From the NCBI GenBank assembly GCA_038503065.1, contig JBCAMK010000003.1, positions 3,162,001-3,226,000 on the forward strand: a DNA stretch of 64,000 bases, in the 5' to 3' direction. Made by a program: the position numbers and the translations under genes. The notes beneath the pieces were generated by a model. The model did no database searches. It saw only the letters and a program-made list of their open reading frames with translations, and was not told the DNA's origin. This DNA comes from Paragyromitra xinjiangensis (Eukaryota > Ascomycota > Pezizomycetes > Pezizales > Discinaceae). Of the stretch, positions 12,374-23,774 are shown piece by piece (the first letter of the stretch is position 1; the number at the start of each line of letters is the position of its first letter).

Positions 12374-13040
12374 CGTTTGTTGGATGTCACGAGTCAAGCC
12401 GCAGAATGGATAATGTGCAGCCTACCGATATTTTAGAGGCGGCGAAAGGTCGTTCTTTATGCCCAAGCAATCTCCGGAATCTTCAACGAACGCTGAAGGC
12501 ACTGCGGCGGAAAAACGGCTGGCTCCGGTACTGTCCAACGGCGGCGAGCAAGAGCATGCGGGACGCCAAACCGGTGCCGGTACAAGCTTACCACTGGTGC
12601 GACGCAGCCCTGGAGGCGAGAATACGGTCTCGTCAGGGACCAGAGCACGGATGCCCCCCCCTATCCGCGATCTGAAGCAGCTAGCAAGTATGCCAGAAAC
12701 TTAATCTACTGTACGCGAAATTCGAATATGTGCGCAGCTCGTCTAGGTTTTAGTTCGTCCGAAGTTTTTTTTCTTTTTTTTACTGGGCCCCTTCCTCCAC
12801 TCACTTTTATCGTTGGCGGCGACTTTTTTCGGTTCAGTTGGAGATTAGATCCGTGTGATGTATATATTGCGCGGGACGTGACGTGACGGATAACGCAGGG
12901 CGGGGTTAGAGAGTGTGCGGAGAAGGGAGGGGACTGTTTCAGGTGTCTCAATGCCGTATTTTTTTTTGGGAGTAGGTGCGCAGGAGGGAGTGGTGAGGTT
13001 TTGGCACAGCGAGATAAACGTATGTAGGTATCGGAGAGAG

Positions 13041-13075
13041 TAGTAGTAGTAATAGTAATAGTAGTAATAGTAGTT
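13041..13075. repeat. Trinucleotide microsatellite (TAG/TAA)n
   Basis: An imperfect run of TAGTAGTAGTAATAGTAATAG type units directly visible in the sequence, upstream of the F-box/LRR gene. Confidence 0.85.
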
Positions 13076-13596
13076 GAAGCAATAATCGAGGGGAGAAGAA
13101 GTTGTGGGAGAAGAGAGCAGAAAGAATTATGGAACGCGTGCAAGACAGGCAGGTGGCACGAGACACGGCGCAAGAAGTGAGCAACAGGCTTCCAGAAGTT
13201 CTGGAAGGAAAGAAACTACGGGCTGGGCCTGAAAGCCTAGCGAAGTATGTGTCGGGTGTATAGATACCTACTGGGATTGGGACACAGTATCGTATGCAGG
13301 GAACTATTGGCGTACAATTGGGATCTTACTTATGCAGTTGCAGCAATTTAATTGGATATACTGAAAGGATGGGGGATGGGATGAAGAGGCCTGAGAGGGA
13401 GCAATGAAGTGGGAGGCTTTAGGAGTGGAGGAAATCTAAGGGATGAACGATTGTGGAGACGATGGAGGTTAGCCACGGGTAGGAGGTAGCAATTAGCCTT
13501 ACGGTTTACGGGGGGGCGAAGCGGGGCCTTTTGGTGGCAGGCTTGGGAGCATCGCGGGGAACTGAAGAGCTGGTCCGTGTTCTTCCTACCAGCCCA

Positions 13597-13657
13597 AGAG
13601 AGGAGGGGAGGGGAGGAGGGAGGGGAGGGGAGGAGAAGAGGAGGAGAGGAGTGGGGG
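13597..13657 (+). repeat. G-rich polypurine tract
   Basis: About 60 bases of almost pure G/A on the plus strand with repeated GGGG and GGG runs separated by A or AGGA. Such a tract can in principle form a G-quadruplex or triplex. It causes a spurious Gly/Glu/Arg-rich open frame. Confidence 0.85.
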
Positions 13658-15626
13658 TATAGCCTCCTCTACTACTTTCACTCTGCATCATTATCTTTTC
13701 TCTCCGTGTTTCGATGGTTTCCCCTCTTGCCTTCTTGCCCTTCGTGCTTCAGGTACGGTATCGGGTTGGAGGTCAGGTGCGAGATTCACGAAGAGAAGAA
13801 AAGTACATGTATGCAGCAGGAGAAATTGGACGTTGCAGACAGCCAGAAATCAGGCGCTCTTACATTCCGCAGTACCAAAAACATTTACCGTCCTGACTCT
13901 TACTGTAGAGTACAGAAACAAATGCGGAAAGGAGCAATTGGATCAGGGCTTTAGGGTATGTACGACACTACATGTAAGTGTACTGCTCTGCTGTTGTGCG
14001 TATGTACATGTATGTACTCTATGTATCACCTACCACGGCACTACTCTACACGCGAGGAATGATGCGATGACGATATCTTACATTTGCCGTGACTAGATTG
14101 GAGTGGAATGGGTGGGCGTTGTCTCTTGCGGGTGTCCCTTCCCCTTTGCTTATGATTCCTCATTCGACGCCGGGGCTGTGCGCCTCGACCAGTCGTTCGG
14201 CGGGAAGAGTTTCACCTTAGCAAGCTGGTCAACCGCCCGCCTAACCTCGCCTGTTCGCCGCACGATACCCGAGCTCACTCAGCATCCTTCGAGCTCGTTG
14301 ACACGTTGCCTTGGGATAAATATGGTCATGTAACGACCATATATCTACCGTCAACATTTGACTGCCACACCAGCACCAATCTGCCATAGCTTTATTCCCG
14401 CAGACTCGCTTTTCCTACAGAAACCAAAAGAGGGTTCTTGGGAGTGTAGAAGCCCTAACCCTGAAACAACCACGCGACCTAACAAAGTACTCACCCAAAA
14501 GCTAGAATAGGTACCTAGGTTGCCAAGGATTTGTACACAGTAAATTCTAGTTCTCAGATCGCCTTATGATCTCTCGCTGCAGCCCTATGAGTCGTTAGTC
14601 TGATTCGAGTAATTGTCCGAAAACGCAGTGTAAGCCTCAGAGAAAAAGAAATGCGAGGCTTACGTCCGATTGGGCTGACACATTGATTGAATAGTAAGCT
14701 TTGGTGATTGATGATCAGGTACATAAACGGTGCCGGTAAAATTCTAAGATTCAGAGTCGGCCTAGAGCCGAGGTTAGTGCACCAGATTTATTGTCTCTAC
14801 TCTTCCCCTGGGGAGACAAGACATAGCTTGGCTTCTATGCATGTTCCGTTGGGGATGATGAAAATTTTCATCTTTTTCCTACTCTTAAGCCCACTCGGTC
14901 TCAAATCTTTCATGCGTTGCAAAATACGTCAGCTAGAAATACGATGTTGCAGCCAGTTTGTGAAAAGGGGGGAATTCCAGAACACAGCATCCGTGGCTAT
15001 CATTGACACATTTATGCACGGTTCCAACGCTTCACGTCTTAAATGGCTGCATCCCTAGACTTAGGACAACACTGAACTTGATATTTCTTCAGCTCTATAT
15101 TGTCCAACTACTTCTATACCCCCATGAACATGCGCCAACTGATCTTCCGAACCAAGGGTTATACTAATCAGTTCATCCTTTACGAAAAATACTGGGCCTC
15201 CGATCTAGTTGCATTACGACTTAAATCCCAAGTTCGCTTCACACCCGATGTCTGACCGTTAGATAATTACTCCATATAAGCAGACACTCCAATGATCAAC
15301 AGTACATGCTGCATTGCCCCTTGCATCGGAGTGTTACACTGTGGGGAAACGGGCCGTGAGGTGCCAATCCCGGGAGTCGGCCTGAGGCTATCTTGAGTAA
15401 GAAATGCAATTTTAGGCAGCAAGATATGTTCTCACATTATGTTCATTTTAGCGCAAGTCAAATCACAGACCTAATGAATATAGAGGTGTGTTAATGGCCG
15501 TCGAGGACTTGTGTTTTTCTCGGCGAGTTATACACAAAATCTGTATATGTATACAGACTCGTTTAGTGTAAAGTTGAGCTCGTGGGGAAATTTTACTACT
15601 GTGATCGAATTATGAGAACTCGCTGA

Positions 15627-15788
15627 CTATCCCTTACGCTGGTAAAGCTGCCAACTAGTTTGGTGGCTGAGTGCAAGGTCTCATTTCAGCCCGGCTAGGA
15701 AACTCCCCAATACAGCAAGATCGTCCATTTATCTACCTGATCGAGGTTGGCATATTTGGCAGCCTCTAAGCACCAGCGTAAGGGATAG
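15627..15788. repeat. Short inverted repeat, 17-bp perfect arms
   Basis: CTATCCCTTACGCTGGT at 15627-15643 is matched exactly by its reverse complement at 15772-15788. After a short gap, a further CTGCCAA on the inner side also pairs. The loop is about 128 bases. It could be a fold-back element remnant or a hairpin transcript; nothing else supports either. Confidence 0.6.
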
Positions 15789-18700
15789 AGATAAATCTTG
15801 TGTGGCGATTGCCGTATTTTATCGTAGACATCAAGTAATGAAAGTACCATTACATTACTGTGTGACCTGATGGAAACTGTTGTGTAGTCGATACTCTCTT
15901 TAGGGCTGAAGAAATAGACAAGGGTAGCGCGAGGCAACCATAAGCCTACACCCGGGGTTTCTGTATGTACCGGATTATCCGTATCATTTTGACAGTAAGG
16001 GATTGGTATGGACTAAACTGGGTTGAGATACTTTAATTAAAATTAGTTTGCCAAGAAAGTGGTTGGCTAGGACGAAAAATTCTGATATTACGTGTAGCAA
16101 CCGTTTCTGCCGCTTTTTCAAGTTCTCTGAGGGCTGATTTAGAACTGTATAGTCTAAATTAGTTTCTTATTACCGAGACAACACAGTATACGAGGAAGCG
16201 GGCTATTAATCCTTTGGGTTGCTGAAGTATCGGTGATGTGGCTAGGACTTCATAGCATACGAGTGATAGTTCGTGAATAGAATACTATCTAATGGTTAGG
16301 TTTATCAGACCTCAATCGTTTGGGGAAGGTTTGAATAGCTCATACAATTAAATTATAATTAAACTAGTTTTGGATGGGCAAAACCTCAGCTACTAAATTC
16401 CTAACTTTTGCGAGGCCTCGTTCGGATCACACGCCCAAGGTAGTATATCGATTGCTTTGCCTTTTCATTGTCCAAATTTTGAGTGAGGGTGACAGGGAGA
16501 TATTGACCGAACTCTACTCATCTTAAAATGAGAATGGGGGAAGGAAGTAATAGGTTTGTTGGAGCCGAGTGATGCGCTATGATACAATGTCCGCCGCTCG
16601 ATCGGTAGTGATTGGTGCTGGATCATATTATCGCTATATAGACAAGGTATCTTACTATTACCTCGACAACCTAGAGAGAAAAAGAAAATATTTTACGGAA
16701 AGGTATCGATCCCTCGATCTGTCTTGGGCCTGCGCCTCATCGGAACTGTCGGCTTCGTATTGAAGCGACGCACGGACAACGGTGAACTATTAATTGACCG
16801 TTCTTACTATACGTATGAAAATCTACTAGCCAGATGGCCAGACTAGAGATCACCAGGATCGAAGGTATAGCAAGATTTGAGTGTAATTGTATTTGCCGGC
16901 CCACAAACTGGGAATCGGAAGTTCTATTGCCAACACGGTTCCCTGAGAAACTGGCAAGAGGGTTGAGTTTGCCTCCCAAAACCGCTGTTTTAGAATTTAA
17001 TTTTTGTGTTTGGTTATTGAAAAAATACTCTCCATTGTCTATCAGGTTAGTTACCGGGAATTCTGATTTGATGAATATCCCCTTATAGTTTCTGTCTCGT
17101 TGATCCCTCCTTTGGTTAATATATTGTAATTTTATGACAAAAACCAAGACTTGAAACGGTGTGTGTTGGTCTCGATGTAAGACCTGTAATTACCAGGAGT
17201 GATCTGCTTCACATGTATTCAAGGGTTTAAATGCCGTGTCCAATTATAGGTGGTTTTGAGGGCAAAATAAAAAGGACTGTAATAAACGGGTGGCGTGAAA
17301 TACTCAAAGTTGGCCTTCAAGCACCAAATCCTAGCGGAAACGGGTATACCAGAAGGTCACAAACAATCTAGATATCTTATCATCTTGATATCTGCTCCAA
17401 GCGTCCTGCACCACGATTCATCAGCACGGGAGTAACACCCGTATCCGCATGCAAGCGAGACGTCATTTCAATCATTCCCCCCAATTCGAAATGGTGCATA
17501 TGTGTGTTCGCTATTTTTTTCCCAAAAAAAGCACGATCCTGAGGGATGGGGAGTGGGGGCTTAGAATGTCCGATGGCTGCCATGGATGCATACGCTCACG
17601 ACTGAGCGAACCAAAGTAGACTGCATGTACATTGTGTTGTGCTTCCAGTCCCTCGCTTATCGTGAGCCAGAGGATGGTTCTAGAACGTACTCGGCCTCCA
17701 CAAGTAAATGCAAGGTAAAGAAGATTGTGTGACAGAAAGCTTGTCAGTACGAGGGTGAAAACATACAGGAAAAAAGAATATATTGGTTTCATCTGAAGGT
17801 ATTTGGCAAATCATCCTTCTCGGTTTCTGCAGAAGCATCCTCGTGGGGGTGTGCATGTTAACCATAGGCTCCTAACTGGTTATAGCTATGTTCGCCGGCG
17901 ATCGGGCTTATTTTGTGTTTAGAATTAGGGAAAGGGGAGGAAGGGAGAGTTGATCTGCCAATGGAGGTCATGTATCACGTTACTCCCGGAGCACCAGTCC
18001 TGCTGATAGTACTGGCGCTGCAATCACCGCAAGTCACTCGTAAGTATGCGGTAGTGGGATTCGGGTGTCGGGAGATATATTTTTCGTTGGATATATGCAA
18101 CTACCTGGATTGTGGTGCTATTAACACACACATCTACATATATACCTACTATATTTGCTAAGGGGGTGCATGGTTAAGTGAACTTGTGAATTCCTACCTG
18201 GAGGTACATGTGTAAAAGTAGCCTAAACAAAACTGACGATGCGCTGGCAGTTGGTGCTAAAAGAACAATGCCAAAGGCCTATGCCTTGATATAAAGAACC
18301 TTTCGTATTGCTAAGGGCTTTTATGATAGTTAGCAAGGCCATCATCAGATCTGGCTCACGCCGCACCAAAAAGGATGTACCGTGATAAGAGTATCATTTT
18401 AGGTCAAATCTTCTATGTAAAATGACTAACTGGGGGCTTGAATGGTAGGGAATCCCTTCCGATGGGGCCTAGAACAAGATAATCGCTGTACCAAGGGGCG
18501 TGTCATAACGGAGTGTGCGCTTGCTGCGGGGATAAATTTCATGTGGGATTTGTGCTACATTAGTGTGGTAATGCGGCGGTGCAAGGGTAACGTTCATTTT
18601 CACATGTATTGGCGAAACCTGGTACATGTCTGCAAGTGAGGTTTTAGGGGGGATAGGTTATATCAACCTCTCATCTCATTTCTTCCGTTATTCTGGGCAG

Positions 18701-19349
18701 GGTGTATGGGCGTATCCCATAGTCCGGTAAAGCTACCCCCTCCTTTGGGGGCTAGATTATGGTTGGTTAGTTTATAATTGACTAAGCTATCATTCTGTGT
18801 CTGGCCACCGCCACTTTGGGGAGGGGGCAGCATTTTCTACCAGATTATGGGATAAGGCTACATGTACTGACTAGGTGGTGAAAGAGGCGGGTTCGGAGAA
18901 TGGATGTTATTAGCATCATTTCAATCCACCTGTCTACTGTTGGTAAAGTACACGTAGATCACTGAAATTGTGACCACTCTGCCCGCGAGAAAGAAAACAC
19001 CCCCCCCTTAATAGACCAAGATAAATGAACAATGAGGAATGATATGAAAGGTATCCCTAGACGAGAGCTGAGAATTATTGAGGACCGAAAAACGAAAGAA
19101 AACAGAAAAAAGAAAAGAGGCTTTCGAAGGAGAGAGAAAGCAAGAGCAAAAACCGCAAACATTAGTCGGTCTCCGGTCAAAATCTATTTCTTTCCTCTGC
19201 CTTTGTTGCCTTTCGATGCGCTCAATAAAGAAAGAAAAAACCAAGCTGAAAGATAAAAACGAATAAAGACACCCCACATTCCAAAATTACGCCAAACAAT
19301 CCTACTTTACTGTAAACAATCTTCCTTCCACGTCTCGCCGTGGGAAGAT

Positions 19350-22300
19350 CTAACGCCATTTGCTCTTGCTTAACCCTAAGCCACCCATACTCTCCCTCAA
19401 CGCCTTTTCTCTGATCTGTCCTTCCCTAATCTGTCCCAATAGCGCCTCCTTACTAATTCGTAGACTCGTCGCACCGTTAACTGTCATCCTCCTCGCGCTC
19501 ACTTTGACACCAACACTCTTAGGACTCAACACCGTTGTCATGCTTCTGTTCTCTTTTTCTGGCCGTGGCATTCTCCGTGCATGCCCAATCCTAAACATAT
19601 TGTTGTTAGGGCTGATTTGCGAGGAGCTCGAGGGGCTTCTCCGCTTGCCGTGCGTGCCCGCAATCGATTTTCTCATTGAGCCCTTTGAGGGTCTGGCATT
19701 TGTTCTCCAGGGCTTCGATTCATCGGAGGATGAACTAGAGTCCCCGAACGGCTCCGAATCGGTTTTGACTCGATTGATAGCTTGGCCTGTATCGAACGTC
19801 CTGAGTGGTGAGTTTGAGGAAGTGGGCAATGGTATATCCGCGGCACTGACATCTTTGTTCTTGGATAAGAATCCTACTTCTAGCCTGTTGTTTCTTGGCC
19901 TGATTGGGGGAGCGATGATCCCTTGCGATGCTTCGATTGGTGGTGAAGGATCCCTTCTGATCTGGACAGGTGGCTGTTCTTTCTCAATGGGCTCGTCATA
20001 GATAGATTCCTCGAAAATAATTGAGGTTTCCTCGAATCGTTTCCTCTTCGATTCGTCCTTTTTGGGCCTATCTAGCGAAAATGTATCCTCCGCTTCATCC
20101 TGCCACCTCACTCGTTTTTTTAGGTCCGACTTTCTTCCAAATTTAACTCCTTTCTTGGGGGTCTTCACCTTAACGGGTTTTGGTGACGGCTTTGGAAGCA
20201 TTGACTGCAGGGAAGCTTCCGTGATATTGTATGATGGTGGTTTTATGGGAGATGGAATGCTGCTGAGCGGGAGATGGGATCTTCTGCGGTTTGGTGTACC
20301 TTTTAGTTGAGGCTTATAGCTATCCATTGAGATTAACTCCCCGCTCGGTTTGATGATGTGAGAAATGGCATCCGAGGCACCTTTCTGGACCTCAAAGAGT
20401 AGTTTCTTCGCCTCCTCGATCGCTTGTTCTTCTGAAAAATTTATCTCATCTATCCGCCCAAGAGCCGCAACCGTCTCGAAATGTGCTTTTGAAAGGATCT
20501 GTACCATAGACGAAAAGTCGATATCTGTTTCTGAAATCGCATGTAATACGTCTCGTTCCGCAGTCATTCTCAAAAGGTTAGCCTCGCAAGTTAGTGCAGA
20601 AATATCGGCTTCCATCACACCATCGATTAGCTGGAGAGTCCGTAGGCTTGTTTGTAAGGCATGATCAATGACCCTCTCCCAACTCGACCCAGTTAGTCTT
20701 TGCTGGAGATATCTTTGATTAGTTTTTAATTCTGCCAGAACCTTCTCTGCTTCCTCCCGCATCTTGTAAACGGCTACTGGTGTTTTTTGATATCGTAGAT
20801 TTTCAAAGACATGATCAAAAGCAACCATCCACGCAGTGACCAGTGATATCCGTCTTTCCACCATCCGCATACTCTTTAGGTCGTTGATCCTCTCTTTCCG
20901 CAGATCCTTTGATTGTTCGTATGCCGCTTTCAACTTTCTCAAACCTTCCTTCATCGATATGTCCTTGGCGGTTCCTTGCTTGACTATCTTTTCCATTGCT
21001 TCTTTTGTCGAGTCGTTCAATCGCCTCTTAAGCTCTTCTACTTCGTTTCGGAGCTCATAAATGGCCTTGACGTATTGGCTGACATGTCTGTTGACATTCA
21101 TCGTGTTCCTAGAAATCTTTGTCTTGATCTTCTTCGCACGGTCGGCATATTTGAGGGTGTTGTGGGTTTCTTCATAGTGTTGGCTGGAGGGGCTGACGCA
21201 AACGATCATAACTGTCTTGCAGTTACCACCCAACGAAAATTTGAGTAAACGCGTGAGCTTTGAATCTCGGTATGGGACATGATTGGATTTTTGAGGATCA
21301 CAAAGTGCGTTGATGCAGTTTCCGAGTGCTATAAAGGGCCTGATTAACCTCACCAGAGTCTGTAATTGTTTGGTTGGATCACTTACCAAGCAAAGACCTG
21401 TTAATATTTGCTCCTTCTAATAATCTTTCACCCCTGTTCTTTGTGGCTGATGCACGTTCACTTCCTGCAAGATCAATGATCGACAAAGTAGCAACCATAT
21501 GATTCTCCGACAACCCCGCTGTTCTCGGCTTCTGCATAACATTGATTTGCAATACCGCATGAGAACGCGAGGAGGTGGCATTCGCCTCTGTCGGAGACAT
21601 AGTTCGATTGGTGTTGCCCATCAAAATCATATTCATAACTTCCGTCACATTCTTTGGCGAGTGTGTTGATAGGCCAGCGACGGCGATATTTTGGTTTGTG
21701 TCTTCTCGAAGCTGAAGCCCCTGTTTGCTGCCCCCAGGAATGAGGAGATCCCTGATTGTCTCGTTGTAGATTTCGAGGTAAGAGAGCGTGAGCTCAATTT
21801 CCTTTTCACTTGACAAGGCGTTTATACGCTCGAATAACTCAGCACAGGTGAGAAAGATGATTCCCGGGTGTTGCGGGGTTCCACTAATGGTATGTGTTTT
21901 CCCACACCCTGTCGCTCCATATGCAAACACCGTGGAGTTGAATCCATCCAATACACTGTCCAGCAGTGACTTCGTCGTAGCTTCATATACATCCTCCTGT
22001 GTTGCATTATCATCGAACACCTTATCAAACCCGAACCGCATATCTTTGACCCGTTTACCTTGAGGTAAGATTGTTTTCTGGTATCGTGCTACGGGGTTGT
22101 CTTCTGGTGGATCAAATACTCTGATAGGAATAATTAGCGAGGATTTACATTTTAGCACAGGGGAGAGGTTATCTACAGAACACGATCGTCCAGAACTTTG
22201 ACAACACTCCGAACTCCTTTGCCTGTGAGCTTTGGTGGCGGCATACTGGCCAAGGAGCCATCTCCAAAAAATGTCGGTGCATCTTCGATTCGGGTTCTAG

Positions 22301-22500
22301 GACGAATTAGTTAGGATCCCGTCAACAAGGAAGAGGGGGGAGGAAACGAACATTTGAGCCGCCTCCCGGATAGTGAAGGGCCGCACTCGGACTGCAGAGC
22401 AAAACTAGTTAGAGACATCTGCTGGAGGGAAAAGAATTTCCGAAGAAAGAGTAAAAAGACCCCACTCACCAGCAACGCAAATTGATGACCTTTCGACCAT
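19350..22500 (-). CDS. Kinesin-8 (Kip3-type) motor protein
   Basis: Plus-end-directed, microtubule-depolymerising motor that controls spindle and nuclear positioning in fungi. Exons: 22500..22470, 22391..22352, 22296..22177, 22120..21387, 21328..19350 (967 aa, phases consistent). The motor domain begins with [19 protein letters not shown] (assembled over the first intron). The P-loop at about 132-140 reads [11 protein letters not shown], with Ala replacing the usual Gln as is typical of Kip3 kinesins. Switch regions follow ([15 protein letters not shown] and [13 protein letters not shown]), then [16 protein letters not shown] (splice-restored) and [20 protein letters not shown] neck and coiled-coil region follows ([19 protein letters not shown]). 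The tail is basic and Ser/Pro-rich. Subfamily assignment rests on these motifs; length is normal. Confidence 0.92.
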
Positions 22501-23774
22501 CCTTGAATTTATTATCGAATTAAAAAAAAAGTCTAAATATTAAGACGCTCAATCCTAAGGGGAAGCAAGAAAATGGTTGCCAATGATACTGGTTATACCA
22601 CTTAATATTGGTGTTGGCAGAATGTCGTTTGGTGGTGATACTGGTCGTTGGTGTGCCGTTAGAACTTGAGGGGCAAGTTGGAGGTTAAGAGCCAGCTATG
22701 GTGTTTGTTTGGGCATGCCAAGACAGATGCAGGATCTGCAGGGCCCGTTGCTGTGACAACGACAACAACGACACATCATCTGTCAAGATAACCCGCGGCA
22801 CCACAACGTGTCTCCATTCGGCGGTAGCACTGAGCCGTTTAGTCCTTCCGAGAACTTCAATTATTCCCGGAATGGGGATAATCCTAGTAAATCCCTAAGT
22901 TAGTCCCTTTATGATATCTTGATTTAGGTCTCTATCCCGCTGTAACTGATCTACCTTATCTCTTTCTCTGATAGTTTAAAGTCTAGTAGCGGGATATAAC
23001 AATAATTACGCGCTCTGGAAGGATTACCAGTGGAGCCACAATAACGCAAATCGGGATTGATCATGATCCTACGAGAGGACACCACCCGGCGTAAGAAGTG
23101 TCGTTGGGAGTCATCAAGAATCCTGGGATAAGATAAATTTGTATAGGTAGGAATTTTACTTTGTAGAATCTATGGATAGGTGATGAATGAGGTGTCTTGG
23201 TGGGACAGAACGCACAGTGTGCTCTAACAGGCTTGGTGATGGATATTTACTATGAATTTACAGCACAGGCGTCCCCACAACAGCATCTAGGCCGCCCTTA
23301 CATCACCATAAACTAGCTCTCGAGTTCATTGCCCGCAACTTCCTCTGGTGCCATAGTTAACATGTATGCAATCCTAAGGCATAAAAGCTCTCAGCTACTA
23401 ACAAAGGGGTATGAAAAATACAAGGGAAAACAAGAATCTTACATTTCGAATTAGGAATCCGGAAATAAGAATGAGAAGATAAGGGATCAACGCACAAAAC
23501 AATGATGTCCGCTTAAAAAAACAAGAAGTAACAAAGTAAAAAGGAACGCAAAAAGGATATCGCGATGCCAGCTCAAGTAGTACGCTCGTATGCCCAAAAA
23601 ACAATGAAACCCGCCTTAAACCCGTTCCCAATTCCCGATCAGCCCAAATGAAATAAAAAAAAGTGAAAAACGCCCCTGTCCGTCCTGACCCGATTTATAC
23701 CAACCTCAGAAAAAAGAAAGCTAACCGACATGAACTGCATCGTCTTTCCGTTACGTATCTCTCTGTACATCATC
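22501..23774. other. Intergenic spacer, kinesin promoter / IQGAP 3' region
   Basis: About 1.3 kb between two minus-strand genes. I see nothing with a domain. Short frames such as 22698-22898 (+) and 23398-23631 (-) are not supported. Confidence 0.5.

Larger units (their letters stand above)
12374..19349. other. Seven-kilobase gene-poor region
   Basis: No convincing gene. The 5' end (to about 13.2 kb) is probably leader and promoter of the F-box/LRR gene; a frame of 81 codons at 12459-12704 (+) is unsupported. The rest shows only short open frames without domains. Non-coding structure includes a trinucleotide repeat (13041-13075), a G-rich purine tract (13597-13657), four copies of TACATGTA, and a 17-bp inverted repeat (15627-15788). 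The 3' end is the 3' region of the kinesin gene. Base composition looks more AT-rich between about 15.4 and 18.6 kb, as expected for decayed sequence, but I could not measure this. Confidence 0.55.

Noticed and set aside
12459..12704. 81-codon ATG frame on + opposite the leader of the F-box/LRR gene
   Set aside because: No domain and no splice partner; it lies in the probable 5' untranslated region of the minus-strand gene.
13577..13954. 125-codon open frame with a Gly/Glu/Arg-rich start
   Set aside because: The start is a non-ATG codon and the peptide is a translation of the purine tract; no domain.
16737..17147. 136-codon minus-strand frame in the gene-poor region
   Set aside because: No recognisable domain, and isolated in AT-rich sequence; chance frame is more likely.
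19360..20001. 213-codon plus-strand frame antisense to the kinesin tail
   Set aside because: Shadow of a real minus-strand exon; hydrophobic composition arises from the reverse complement of a Lys/Ser-rich tail.
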